Assembly (NCBI RefSeq): GCF_902498065.1 | Contig: NZ_CABVIR010000007.1 | Location: 248,001 to 312,000, forward strand | DNA: 64,000 bases | Reading direction: 5' to 3' | DNA from: Pseudomonas fluorescens | GTDB lineage: Bacteria > Pseudomonadota > Gammaproteobacteria > Pseudomonadales > Pseudomonadaceae | Shown: positions 8,397 through 17,235 of the stretch, one piece after another | Layout of the letters: each line of letters opens with the position of its first letter | Numbering within the stretch: the stretch's first letter is position 1 | Program-made: the position numbers and the translations under genes | Notes under the pieces: generated by a model | Told to the model about the DNA's origin: nothing | Seen by the model: only the letters and a program-made list of their open reading frames with translations | Database searches by the model: none

Positions 8397-10826
8397 ATGA
8401 AGTCCAGGGCAAAATCGGGTTCGGTCAAACAGTGGTTGGGTGCCTCGGCACTGAGCATTTCGGCATTGGCGTTGCTGCCACTGAGCGTGGCATTGGCCGC
8501 TGAAACGGGCGCGCCGCAGCAACGCACGCAGTTCAGTTTCGCAATGGTCGCCAAACCGCTGCCCCAGGCCTTGAGCGACTTCAGCCGGATCACTGGTATC
8601 AGCGTGGTCTACACCGACGAAGCACCGTACGGCCTTACCGCACCAGCGGTCAGCGGGCAGATGAGCGCCGAACAGGCGATCCAGCGGTTGCTCAGCGGTT
8701 CGGGTTTGACCTTCCGTCGCACCGATGCTCACACCCTGGCGCTGGAACCGCAGCCCACCGAAGGCGCCTTGAACCTCGGCGCCACCACCATCACCTCGGT
8801 GATGGATCAAACCATGAGCTACCAGCCGCCGCCCACCAGTTCGGTGATGCGCTCCTCGGCTTTGCTCCAGGAAATCCCCCAGACCGTCAACGTGATCCCG
8901 GCCCAGGTCATTCGCGATCAGGCGCCGCGCAACCTCGATGACGCGCTGGCCAACGTCAGCGGCATCACCCAGGGCAACACACTGGGCAGCACCCAGGATT
9001 CGGTGATGACTCGCGGCTTCGGCGACAACCGCAACGGCTCGATCATGCGCGACGGCATGCCGGTGATTCAGGGCCGTGGCCTCAACGCCACGGTCGATCG
9101 GGTTGAAGTGCTCAAGGGGCCGGCCTCGCTGCTCTACGGCATCCAGGACCCGGGCGGCGTGGTCAACATGGTCAGCAAGAAGCCTGAACTTGAGCAGTAC
9201 AACGCATTGACCGTGCGCGGCTCGACCTATGGCGACGGCAAAAATGGCAGCGGCGGCAGCTTCGACAGCACCGGTGCGCTCGGTGATTCCGGGCTGGCGT
9301 ACCGCATGGTGCTGGACCACGAAGACGAAGATTACTGGCGCAACTTCGGCACCCACCGCGAGACGCTGGTGGCGCCATCGCTGGCCTGGTTCGGCGAAAG
9401 CACCAAGCTGTTGTTCGCCTACGAACACCGTGAATTCCTGACCCCGTTCGACCGTGGCACGCTGATCGACCCGCGTGACAACCATCCGCTGGACATCTCC
9501 CGCGATCGTCGCCTGGATGAACCGTTCAACAACATGGAAGGGCGCTCGGACCTGTATCACTTCGAAGCCGACCACGAGCTCAACGACAACTGGACAGCGC
9601 ACTTCGGCTACAGCTGGAACCGCGAAACCTACGACGCCAGCCAGGTGCGCGTCACCGCCATCAACACCGCCAGAGGCACGCTGACCCGCAGCATGGACGG
9701 CACGCAAAACGCGATCAGCACCGACCGCTTCACCACCGCCAGCCTTGAAGGCAAGGTTGATGTGCTGGGCATGCAGCATGACCTGGTGTTCGGCGTCGAC
9801 GACGAGTACCGCAAGATCTACCGCGAAGACCTGATCCGCCAAAAAAGCCTGACCACGTTCAGCTACCTCAACCCGGTCTATGGCCGTGAAGTCGCCGGCA
9901 CCACCGTCAGCCCGGCCGACAGCGCGCAGACCGATCAACTGCGCAGCGATTCGCTGTTTCTGCAGGACTCGATCCACCTCACCGACCAGTGGATTCTGGT
10001 GGCCGGCGGGCGTTTCCAGGAGTACGACCAGTACGCCGGCAAAGGCGTGCCGTTCAAGGCCAACACCGACAGCAACGGCCAGAAATGGGTGCCACGCGCG
10101 GGGCTGGTGTATCGCTACACCGACGCGTTGTCGTTCTACGGCAGCTACACCGAATCGTTCAAACCGAACTCGACCATCGCCCCGTTGAGCGGCAGCAGCA
10201 CGGTGCTCGATGGCAGCATCGCGCCGGAAGAAGCCAAGTCCTGGGAAGTCGGTGCCAAGCTGGATATTCCGGGGCGTGTGACGGGTAACGTCGCGCTGTT
10301 CGACATCAAGAAACGCAACGTGCTGGTGGCCAATTCCGAAGGTCCGGTGACTCTCTACAGCGCCGCCGGCGAAGTGCGTTCCCGTGGGCTGGAAGTGGAT
10401 TTGACCGGTCAGCTCAGCGATCGCTGGAGCATGATCGGCAGCTATGCCTACACCGATGCTGAAGTCACCGAAGACCCGGACTACAAAGGCAAAAAACTGC
10501 AAAACGTGGCGAAGAACACCGGCTCGCTGTCGGCGGTCTATGACTTCGGCACGATCGTCGGTGGCGATCAGTTCAGAGTCGGCGCGGGCGCGCGGTATGT
10601 CGGTGAGCGGGCGGGCAACGCGGTGAATGATTTCGACCTGCCGAGCTACACCGTGGCCGATGCGTTCGCCACCTACGACACCAAGGTCGAGGGGCAGAAG
10701 GTGAAGTTTCAGCTCAACGTGAAAAACCTGTTTGACCGCACTTACTACACGTCGGCGGCGAGCCGGTTCTTTGTGTCGATGGGGGATTCGCGGCAGGTTT
10801 CGTTGTCCAGCACTTTGGAGTTCTGA
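8397..10826 (+). CDS. TonB-dependent siderophore receptor with signalling (STN) domain
   Basis: An 809-residue outer-membrane receptor. Signal peptide about residues 1-34 (cleavage after SVALA-A); STN signalling domain about 45-115 (PLPQALSDFSRITGISVVY); plug about 140-250 with the conserved ITQGNTLGSTQDSVMTRGF and VEVLKGPASLLYG segments; then a 22-strand barrel ending in the terminal aromatic LSSTLEF. The STN domain matches the adjacent FecI/FecR pair, so the receptor probably switches on its own transcription when loaded. The length is normal for FpvA/PupB-type receptors. The cognate siderophore (its own or a foreign one) cannot be read from the sequence. Confidence 0.93.
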   Translation: MKSRAKSGSVKQWLGASALSISALALLPLSVALAAETGAPQQRTQFSFAMVAKPLPQALSDFSRITGISVVYTDEAPYGLTAPAVSGQMSAEQAIQRLLSGSGLTFRRTDAHTLALEPQPTEGALNLGATTITSVMDQTMSYQPPPTSSVMRSSALLQEIPQTVNVIPAQVIRDQAPRNLDDALANVSGITQGNTLGSTQDSVMTRGFGDNRNGSIMRDGMPVIQGRGLNATVDRVEVLKGPASLLYGIQDPGGVVNMVSKKPELEQYNALTVRGSTYGDGKNGSGGSFDSTGALGDSGLAYRMVLDHEDEDYWRNFGTHRETLVAPSLAWFGESTKLLFAYEHREFLTPFDRGTLIDPRDNHPLDISRDRRLDEPFNNMEGRSDLYHFEADHELNDNWTAHFGYSWNRETYDASQVRVTAINTARGTLTRSMDGTQNAISTDRFTTASLEGKVDVLGMQHDLVFGVDDEYRKIYREDLIRQKSLTTFSYLNPVYGREVAGTTVSPADSAQTDQLRSDSLFLQDSIHLTDQWILVAGGRFQEYDQYAGKGVPFKANTDSNGQKWVPRAGLVYRYTDALSFYGSYTESFKPNSTIAPLSGSSTVLDGSIAPEEAKSWEVGAKLDIPGRVTGNVALFDIKKRNVLVANSEGPVTLYSAAGEVRSRGLEVDLTGQLSDRWSMIGSYAYTDAEVTEDPDYKGKKLQNVAKNTGSLSAVYDFGTIVGGDQFRVGAGARYVGERAGNAVNDFDLPSYTVADAFATYDTKVEGQKVKFQLNVKNLFDRTYYTSAASRFFVSMGDSRQVSLSSTLEF

Positions 10827-10847
10827 TCACAGACCGCGTTATCGTTC

Positions 10848-10938
10848 ATCGCTGGCAAGCCAGCTCCCACAGGGTATGTGTCGACCACTAAAATCGAGTC
10901 CGCCGCAACACCTGTGGGAGCTGGCTTGCCAGCGATGG
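10848..10938. repeat. REP doublet (REPIN), GCTGGC subtype
   Basis: Two inverted REP units (core GTGGGAGCTGGCTTGCCAGC) face each other around a ~37-bp spacer in the convergent gap between the receptor and AraC genes. Confidence 0.9.
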
Positions 10939-10949
10939 CGGCTTCCCGG

Positions 10950-11825
10950 TTAACGCAAAAACGCCTGCCGATACTCGCCGGGCGTCCCACCCAAAGCCTG
11001 CCTGAACCGATTGGTGAAATGACTGGCACTGGCAAACCCGCACGCCAAGGCAATCTCCCCCAGCGGCTGCGAGGTCGACCGCAACAACTCCCGCGCCCGG
11101 CTCAGTCGCCGCGCCAACACATACTGATGCGGCGGCAAGCCAAAGCTCTCCCGGAACATCCGCGCAAAGTGATACTCCGACAGCGCACACAACCCCGCCA
11201 ACTGCCCGAGGCTGATGGCTTCGGCCAACTGATGGTCGATGAACTCGACCAACTGCCGCCGCTGGTGCGCAGCCAATCCGCCCTTGAGCCGCAAGCCCTC
11301 GCGCATCCCGACCTGGCCGAGCAACACGTGGCTGAGCATTTCATGGGCCAGGCTGCTGGTCAGCAGGCGTTCGCCGGGTTCAGCCCAGTTGAGCGTGAGC
11401 ATCTGGCGAAAGCGTCGGGCCTGCTGCGGGTCGTCGAGAAAAGTCCCTTCGCGCAACTGCAATTCGCGAGGCTCGCGGTCGAGCAGCGTGACGCAGCCGA
11501 GGGCGAACTGTTCCGGGCTGAAATACAGATGGGCCAGGCGAATGTCGCCGTTGATCACCCAGCCTGACTGGTGGTCGGCCGGCAGGATGCACAATTTGTC
11601 CGGGCCGCCCTTGGTGCCGGGCTGGTCGCGGCGAAAGGTGCCGGTGCCGCCCGCGATGTAACAGGACAAGGTGTGATGGCTCGGCGCCTCGTAATCCTGG
11701 GCGTCGTGATGGTTGCTCCACAAGGCTGCAGCCATGCCGTCACCGAGCTCGGCGCTGTGCTCCAGGCGAGCATTGGGCGAGCGGTTGAGGGCTTGAAAGA
11801 CTTGCAGTGATTCCAGTGCGGGCAT
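10950..11825 (-). CDS. AraC-family transcriptional regulator
   Basis: A 291-residue regulator with an N-terminal cupin-like sensing domain (about residues 1-165, AraC-N type, with HTLSCYIAGGTGTFRRD) and a C-terminal double helix-turn-helix (about 190-290: ISLGQLAGLCALSEYHFARMFRESFGLPPHQYV and PLGEIALACGFASASHFTNRFRQALGGTPGEYR). The start at 11825 is chosen because the family fold begins there; the in-frame upstream extension is arginine/cysteine-rich and would overlap the promoter of the divergent EamA gene. It lies 136 bp from that gene and may regulate it. Confidence 0.85.
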   Translation of the reverse strand: MPALESLQVFQALNRSPNARLEHSAELGDGMAAALWSNHHDAQDYEAPSHHTLSCYIAGGTGTFRRDQPGTKGGPDKLCILPADHQSGWVINGDIRLAHLYFSPEQFALGCVTLLDREPRELQLREGTFLDDPQQARRFRQMLTLNWAEPGERLLTSSLAHEMLSHVLLGQVGMREGLRLKGGLAAHQRRQLVEFIDHQLAEAISLGQLAGLCALSEYHFARMFRESFGLPPHQYVLARRLSRARELLRSTSQPLGEIALACGFASASHFTNRFRQALGGTPGEYRQAFLR

Positions 11826-11961
11826 GATCGTTTCTCCAACGCTTCGCATCCTACTCCGTAGACATTGGCCTGCCAGCCTCTGCACCGACAAAAGCGCAAG
11901 TTTATGCAAGTGCGGAAAAGTTTGGCGCAGGACACTGGCCACCTATTGAGGAGTCCTTGCC

Positions 11962-12864
11962 ATGAACCTTTCGCTGTACTTGCTGACCGTGCTGATCTGG
12001 GGCACCACCTGGATTGCCTTGAAATGGCAGCTGGGCGTGGTGGCCATTCCGGTGTCGATCGTTTATCGCTTCGGCCTCGCCGCGCTGGTGCTGTTTGTGA
12101 TGCTGTTGCTCAGCCGCAAGCTGCAGGTGATGAACCGTCGCGGGCACCTGATTTGCCTGGCGCAAGGCCTGTGCCTGTTTTGCATCAACTTCATGTGTTT
12201 CCTGACGGCCAGCCAATGGATACCCAGTGGCCTGGTGGCCGTGGTGTTTTCCACCGCCACGCTGTGGAATGCCCTGAATGCGCGGGTGTTCTTCGGCCAG
12301 AAAATCGCCCGCAACGTTCTGTTAGGTGGCGCGCTCGGTTTGTTCGGGTTGGGTTTGCTGTTCTGGCCGGAACTGGCCGGCCACACCGCCAGCCCCGAAA
12401 CCCTGCTGGGCTTGGGCCTGGCGCTGCTCGGCACGCTGTGTTTCTCGGCGGGCAATATGCTGTCGAGCCTGCAGCAAAAGGCCGGGCTCAAACCGTTGAC
12501 CACCAACGCCTGGGGCATGGCCTATGGCGCGGCGATGCTGTCGGTGTGGTGCCTGGTCAAAGGCATTCCGTTCGAGATGGAATGGAATGTGCGTTACATC
12601 GGCTCGCTGCTGTACCTGGTCATTCCGGGTTCGGTGATCGGCTTCACCGCCTACCTGACGCTGGTCGGGCGCATGGGCCCGGAGCGCGCAGCCTATTGCA
12701 CCGTGTTGTTCCCGGTGGTGGCACTCAATGTGTCGGCGTTTGCCGAAGGCTACCAATGGACCACCCCGGCGCTGGCGGGCCTGGTGTTGGTGATGCTGGG
12801 CAACGTGCTGGTGTTTCGCAAACCCAAGGCGCCGATGGTGCAGGGGAATGGCAAGCTGGCGTAA
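11962..12864 (+). CDS. EamA/DMT-family transporter
   Basis: A 300-residue inner-membrane protein with ten predicted helices and two EamA repeats (roughly 1-135 and 145-290). The start LSLYLLTVLIWGTTWIALKWQLG carries the WGTTW motif of drug/metabolite exporters (RhaT/YdcZ/RarD superfamily). It probably exports an amino acid or metabolite, substrate unknown. It is divergent from the AraC regulator, which is its likely controller, and preceded by a GAGGAG ribosome-binding site. Confidence 0.85.
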   Translation: MNLSLYLLTVLIWGTTWIALKWQLGVVAIPVSIVYRFGLAALVLFVMLLLSRKLQVMNRRGHLICLAQGLCLFCINFMCFLTASQWIPSGLVAVVFSTATLWNALNARVFFGQKIARNVLLGGALGLFGLGLLFWPELAGHTASPETLLGLGLALLGTLCFSAGNMLSSLQQKAGLKPLTTNAWGMAYGAAMLSVWCLVKGIPFEMEWNVRYIGSLLYLVIPGSVIGFTAYLTLVGRMGPERAAYCTVLFPVVALNVSAFAEGYQWTTPALAGLVLVMLGNVLVFRKPKAPMVQGNGKLA

Positions 12865-12867
12865 GTG

Positions 12868-12899
12868 GACGGGCAGACGTCAACAACGTCTGCCCGTGT
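12868..12899. terminator. Bidirectional stem-loop between convergent genes
   Basis: ACGGGCAGACGT / ACGTCTGCCCGT inverted repeat with a short CAACA loop, located between the stops of the EamA exporter (+) and the dehydrogenase (-). No strong T-tract on either side, so termination may be weak. Confidence 0.6.
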
Positions 12900-12902
12900 C
12901 GG

Positions 12903-13877
12903 TCAGCCTTTCCAGACTTGCGGGTTGACCAGATCCTGCGGCCGCTCGCCCAGCAGTGCGCTGCGCAGGTTGGCCAGGGCGCGGTTGGCCATGGCTTCGC
13001 GGGTTTCGTTGGTGGCCGAGCCGATGTGCGGCAACGTCACAGCGTTTTTCAACTGGAACAGCGGTGATTCGGCCAGCGGTTCTTTCTCGTAGACATCCAG
13101 CCCGGCGCCACGGATCTGGTTGTTTTGCAGCGCTTCGATCAGCGCCGGCTCATCCACCACCGGGCCGCGGGAGATGTTGATCAGAATCGCGTCCGACTTC
13201 ATCAGCGCCAGTTCGCGGCGGCTGATCAGGTGTTTGGTCTTTTCGCTGAGCGGCACCACCAGGCAGACGAAATCGGCTTCGGCCAGCAACTCATCCAGGC
13301 TACGGAACTGTGCACCGAGCTCTTGTTCAAGTGCCGTTTTGCGGCTGTTGCCGCTGTAGATAATCGGCATGTTGAAACCGAGTCGACCGCGCCGGGCGAT
13401 GGCGGCGCCGATGTTGCCCATGCCGACGATGCCCAGCGTTTTGCCATAGACATCGGTGCCGAACAGCGGGGCGCCGACGGTGGCTTGCCATTGACCGGCC
13501 TTGGTCCAGGCATCGAGCTCGGCGACACGGCGGGCGCTGCTCATGATCAGGGCGAAGGCCAGGTCGGCGGTGCTTTCGGTCAGCACGTCCGGCGTATTGG
13601 TCAGCATGATCCCGCGTTCGTTGAAGTACGCGACGTCGTAGTTGTCATAGCCGACGGAGACGCTGGACACCACTTCCAGGTTGCCAGCGTTCTCCAATTG
13701 CGCACGACCGAGCTTGCGACCCACGCCAATCAAACCGTGGGCATGGGGCAGGGCTTCGTTGAATTGGGCGTTGATGTCGCCTTTTTTCGGGTCAGGCACG
13801 ATGACGTCGAAATCCTGCTTGAGGCGTTCGATCATGGCTGGCGTGATGCGGCTGAAAGCGAGGACGGTCTTTTTCAT
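12903..13877 (-). CDS. D-2-hydroxyacid dehydrogenase (glyoxylate/2-ketogluconate reductase type)
   Basis: A 324-residue NAD(P)H-dependent reductase of 2-keto acids. The Rossmann motif LGIVGMGNIGAAIARR lies near residues 147-162. The catalytic triad is recognisable as the Arg in NISRGPVVDEPAL, a Glu near KEPLAESP, and the His in LPHIGSATNETREAM. It resembles GhrB/TkrA-type enzymes. The start at 13877 is used because family members begin MKKTVLAF; the longer open frame upstream is cysteine/arginine-rich and unlike the family. The true substrate (glyoxylate, hydroxypyruvate or 2-ketogluconate) is not fixed by the sequence. Confidence 0.87.
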   Translation of the reverse strand: MKKTVLAFSRITPAMIERLKQDFDVIVPDPKKGDINAQFNEALPHAHGLIGVGRKLGRAQLENAGNLEVVSSVSVGYDNYDVAYFNERGIMLTNTPDVLTESTADLAFALIMSSARRVAELDAWTKAGQWQATVGAPLFGTDVYGKTLGIVGMGNIGAAIARRGRLGFNMPIIYSGNSRKTALEQELGAQFRSLDELLAEADFVCLVVPLSEKTKHLISRRELALMKSDAILINISRGPVVDEPALIEALQNNQIRGAGLDVYEKEPLAESPLFQLKNAVTLPHIGSATNETREAMANRALANLRSALLGERPQDLVNPQVWKG

Positions 13878-14317
13878 GGGGAGGCGGGCTCGTCGGGCGT
13901 GGAGAATGCCAAGCACGCTAACATTCTTCCCCGCGTTTGTGCGAGTGCCCGGAAGGGGCAGCTGTGCGCAGGCTGGAAAACCGGTCAATCCCACCAAAAC
14001 CCGGCAGACCCGAAGGTCTCCCGCGCACAGCCGCCATAACATTGCAGGCAGAAAAAAGCGCCGCAGTATGACATGTGCAGAAGAGGGATTAATCAGGTTT
14101 CCAGGCCTGACCGCTGATTCGTCAGCGACTTCAGAGCCTATCCATTTAACGTCCCACCCGACAACCGACAGAACGCGTCGGAAACATCCTAGGACGCCAC
14201 GCTTTTTGTAGGCGCGAGCTTGCTCGCGATGAACCTGAGTCCACCGCGGTGTATCAGGTTTGCAGCGTTATCGTTAACGACCATCGCGAGCAGGCTCGCT
14301 CCCACAGTCGTCGGTGG
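13878..14317. other. Gene-free interval with a REP doublet
   Basis: 440 bp between the dehydrogenase and LysR genes. It holds the upstream region of the dehydrogenase and a REP doublet at its right end; no credible coding frame or RNA gene was seen in the rest. Confidence 0.6.
14206..14308. repeat. REP doublet (REPIN), GCGAGC subtype
   Basis: Inverted units TAGGCGCGAGCTTGCTCGCGATG and the complement of GAGCGAGCCTGCTCGCGATGG flank about 55 bp. The left unit is degenerate at its 5' end (GTAGGCGCG instead of GTGGGAGCG). Confidence 0.85.
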
Positions 14318-15286
14318 TCAGTTTGCCAATCTTGCCCCACCCAGCGTTCCGCTCAACTCATACGCCGCCAGTTCCGCCTGATGCGCAGCCAATATCTCCG
14401 GCAACGACCCGCGCAAATACTCGACCCAGGTTTTGATCTTCGCATCCAGGTACTGCCGCGACGGATAGATCGCATACAGGTTCAATTCCTGCGAGCGGTA
14501 ATTCGGCATCACCCGCACCAGCGTGCCGTTGCGCAAGCCTTCGATGGCCGCATACACCGGCAACACACCAACGCCCATGCCGCTGGTGATCGCGGTTTTC
14601 ATTGCATCGGCGGAGTTCACCAGAAACGGCGAGCTGTTGATGGTGACCATTTCCTGGCCTTCCGGACCGTCGAAGGTCCATTTCTCCAGCGGGATCACCG
14701 GGCTCACCAGGCGCAGGCACGCATGGTTCAGCAAATCGCTGGGCTTGTGCGCGCAGCCGTTGGCCTTCACATAGGCCGGCGAGGCGCAAACGATGCTGTA
14801 GGTGATGCCCAGACGCTGGGAGACGAAGCCCGAGTCTGGCAGTTCGCTGGCCAGGACGATCGACACGTCGTACCCCTCGTCGAGCAAGTCCGGCACGCGG
14901 TTGGCCAAGGTCAGGTCGAACGTCACGTCGGGGTGCGTCTTGCGGTAGCGCGCGATGGCGTCGATCACGAAGTGCTGACCGATGCCGGTCATGGTGTGCA
15001 CCTTGAGTTGCCCGGCCGGGCGGGCGTGGGCATCGCTGGCCTCGGCTTCGGCTTCTTCCACGTACGCCAGGATCTGCTCGCAGCGCAACAGATAGCGCTT
15101 GCCGGCTTCGGTCAGTGCGATGCGCCGCGTGGTGCGGTTGAGCAGGCGGGTTTGCAGGTGGGCTTCCAGGTTGGAGACCGCGCGCGAGACGTTGGCCGTG
15201 GTGGTGTCGAGTTGCACGGCGGCGGCGGTGAAACTGCCCGCCTCGGCCACGTAACTGAAGGCGCGCATGTTTTGCAAAGTGTCCAT
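14318..15286 (-). CDS. LysR-family transcriptional regulator
   Basis: A 322-residue regulator. DNA-binding domain at residues 1-60 (MRAFSYVAEAGSFTAAAVQL, NVSRAVSNLEAHLQTRLLNR), effector domain from about 90. It is of the CrgA/DmlR-like branch. It lies divergent from the AaeAB/FUSC-type efflux genes with a 316-bp gap, the same arrangement as AaeR in Escherichia coli, so it is a good candidate for their activator; the inducer would then be an aromatic carboxylic acid. This role is inferred from position only. Confidence 0.85.
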   Translation of the reverse strand: MDTLQNMRAFSYVAEAGSFTAAAVQLDTTTANVSRAVSNLEAHLQTRLLNRTTRRIALTEAGKRYLLRCEQILAYVEEAEAEASDAHARPAGQLKVHTMTGIGQHFVIDAIARYRKTHPDVTFDLTLANRVPDLLDEGYDVSIVLASELPDSGFVSQRLGITYSIVCASPAYVKANGCAHKPSDLLNHACLRLVSPVIPLEKWTFDGPEGQEMVTINSSPFLVNSADAMKTAITSGMGVGVLPVYAAIEGLRNGTLVRVMPNYRSQELNLYAIYPSRQYLDAKIKTWVEYLRGSLPEILAAHQAELAAYELSGTLGGARLAN

Positions 15287-15450
15287 GGGGTGCTCTCGGG
15301 TGCGATGGCAAATTGTGACACGAAGTTTCAGAGTCTGAGACCCCGACCAAGGGATTATCGCGTTAACGGTAACAAAGATTCACAGGATTCCCAGCTTATC
15401 GCCATCCGACCCCACCTCTAGAATTGCGCCACCGCTGGAATATCAAACCC

Positions 15451-15544
15451 TGTTGGAGCGAGCTTGCTCGCGATTGGGCCGTCACAGCCAGCATTGATGT
15501 TGCCTGACCCAGCGCCATCGCGAGCAAGCTCGCTCCCACAAGGG
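15451..15544. repeat. REP doublet (REPIN), GCGAGC subtype
   Basis: Inverted GGAGCGAGCTTGCTCGCGAT units around a ~38-bp spacer, sitting between the LysR gene and the efflux operon, just upstream of the outer-membrane gene's start. Confidence 0.9.
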
Positions 15545-15602
15545 TTGCGGTGCCCGTCCCCACAAAATTGTGTACTTCCCCCTATTTCAGGAATTTTCAG
15601 CA

Positions 15603-17114
15603 GTGCCGCGTCGCATCAGCAGAGCGTTTCAGACGCTCAGTGTTTTGGCTTTAACCCTGGCAATCAGCGGCTGCATCGGAACCGCAGGCATTGCCCCGAA
15701 GGGCAAGGCACTGGAGGCCAATTCACTGGCCACCGACGACGCCATCCGAAGCGCCGCGCAGGACGCTCACTGGCCCAACGCGCAATGGTGGCAGGCCTAC
15801 GGCGACCCGCAACTGAACCGCTGGATCGACCTCGCCCTGCAAGGCAGCCCGAGCATGGCCATGGCGGCAGCGCGGGTGCGTCAGGCCAAATCCATGGCCG
15901 GTATTGCCGAGTCCGCCGAGTCACTGCAGATCAATGGCGAGTCCACCCTCAAGCGCCACAACTGGCCCACCGATCAGTTCTACGGGCCGGGCGACCTGGC
16001 CAACTCGACGACGTGGGACAACAACGCCGCGCTGGGTTTCAGCTACGCCCTTGACCTTTGGGGCCGTGAAAGCAACGCCACCGAGCGCGCCGTGGACATG
16101 GCGCACATGAGCGCCGCCGAAGCGCGCCTGGCCCAGCTCGAACTGCAGAACAATATCGTGCGCGCCTACATCGAACTGTCGCTGCATTACGCGCAACGGG
16201 ACATCGTCGCGGCGACCCTGCAACAGCAGCAGCAAATTCTCGACCTCGCACAGAAACGCCTGAACGGCGGCATCGGCACTCACTTTGAAGTCAGCCAGGC
16301 CGAAACGCCGCTACCGGAAACCCATCGGCAGATCGATGCGCTGGACGAAGAAATCGCCCTCAGCCGCAATCAGCTTGCTGCGCTCGCCGGCAAAGGCCCG
16401 GGCGACGCTGCGCAGTTGCAGCGACCAACGCTGGCATTGGGCACAGCGCTGAAGCTGCCATCGTCGCTGCCCGCGCAATTGCTCGGTCAACGTCCCGACG
16501 TGGTCGCCAGCCGCTGGCAAGTGGCGGCTCAGGCGCGGGGCATCGATGTCGCCCACGCTGGTTTCTACCCCAACGTCGATCTGGTCGGCAGCCTCGGCTA
16601 CATGGCCACCGGCGGCGGTGCGCTGGAGTTTCTGACCGGCAAGAAACTCAACTACAGCGTCGGCCCGGCGATCTCGTTGCCGATCTTCGACGGTGGCCGT
16701 TTGCGCGCCGAGTTGGGGGAGGCCTCGGCCGGTTATGACATCGCCGTCGCCAAGTACAACCAGACGCTGGTCAATGCGCTGAAAAACATCTCTGACCAAC
16801 TGATCCGCCGCGAATCCATGGACAAGCAGCAAACCTTCGCCGCCGAATCGGTGGCCACCGCGCAGAAGACTTACGACATCGCGATGATCGCTTATCAGCG
16901 CGGGCTTACCGATTACCTCAACGTGCTCAACGCCCAGACCTTGTTGTTCAAACAGCAGCAGGTGCAGCAACAGGTTCAGGCCGCGCGGCTGAGTGCGCAC
17001 GCCGAACTGGTGACGGCGCTCGGCGGTGGGCTCGGTGCGGGCAACGATGTGCCGAATGCTGAGAAAACCCAGCCCCCGAAAACCCCGGCCACTCTGAAGA
17101 GCCTCCTGAATTGA
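15603..17114 (+). CDS. Outer-membrane efflux lipoprotein (NodT/OprM-type)
   Basis: A 503-residue TolC-like channel. The signal sequence ends in the lipobox LAISGC, giving an acylated Cys24. Two OEP repeats follow (about 60-260 and 275-480), each with long alpha-helical hairpins, e.g. LARLELQ/NIVRAYIELSLHYAQRD and TAQKTYDIAMIAYQRGLTDYLNVLNAQTLL. The GTG at 15603 (with AGGA 10 bp upstream) is preferred; another GTG at 15570 would add 11 residues before the basic n-region. It is the outer-membrane exit for the FUSC/HlyD system downstream. Confidence 0.88.
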   Translation: MPRRISRAFQTLSVLALTLAISGCIGTAGIAPKGKALEANSLATDDAIRSAAQDAHWPNAQWWQAYGDPQLNRWIDLALQGSPSMAMAAARVRQAKSMAGIAESAESLQINGESTLKRHNWPTDQFYGPGDLANSTTWDNNAALGFSYALDLWGRESNATERAVDMAHMSAAEARLAQLELQNNIVRAYIELSLHYAQRDIVAATLQQQQQILDLAQKRLNGGIGTHFEVSQAETPLPETHRQIDALDEEIALSRNQLAALAGKGPGDAAQLQRPTLALGTALKLPSSLPAQLLGQRPDVVASRWQVAAQARGIDVAHAGFYPNVDLVGSLGYMATGGGALEFLTGKKLNYSVGPAISLPIFDGGRLRAELGEASAGYDIAVAKYNQTLVNALKNISDQLIRRESMDKQQTFAAESVATAQKTYDIAMIAYQRGLTDYLNVLNAQTLLFKQQQVQQQVQAARLSAHAELVTALGGGLGAGNDVPNAEKTQPPKTPATLKSLLN

Positions 17115-17122
17115 ACACAAAA

Positions 17123-17217
17123 CCTGTGGGAGCGGGCTTGCCCGCGATGGCGGTGGGTCAGGCAATAAAAGTGTCGCCTGATATAACGCCATCGCGGGCA
17201 AGCCCGCTCCCACAGGT
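17123..17217. repeat. REP doublet (REPIN), GCGGGC subtype, inside the efflux operon
   Basis: Two near-identical inverted units (GTGGGAGCGGGCTTGCCCGC) separated by ~38 bp fill almost the whole gap between the outer-membrane channel gene and the FUSC gene, and may stabilise or attenuate the upstream transcript. Confidence 0.92.
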
Positions 17218-17235
17218 CCTGTGTCTTAACTGAAT

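Noticed and set aside
8388..10502. 704-residue minus-strand open frame
   Set aside because: Antisense to the TonB-dependent receptor, which has full domain support; no recognisable domain in the antisense product.
14249..15421. 390-residue plus-strand open frame
   Set aside because: Antisense to a well-supported LysR gene.
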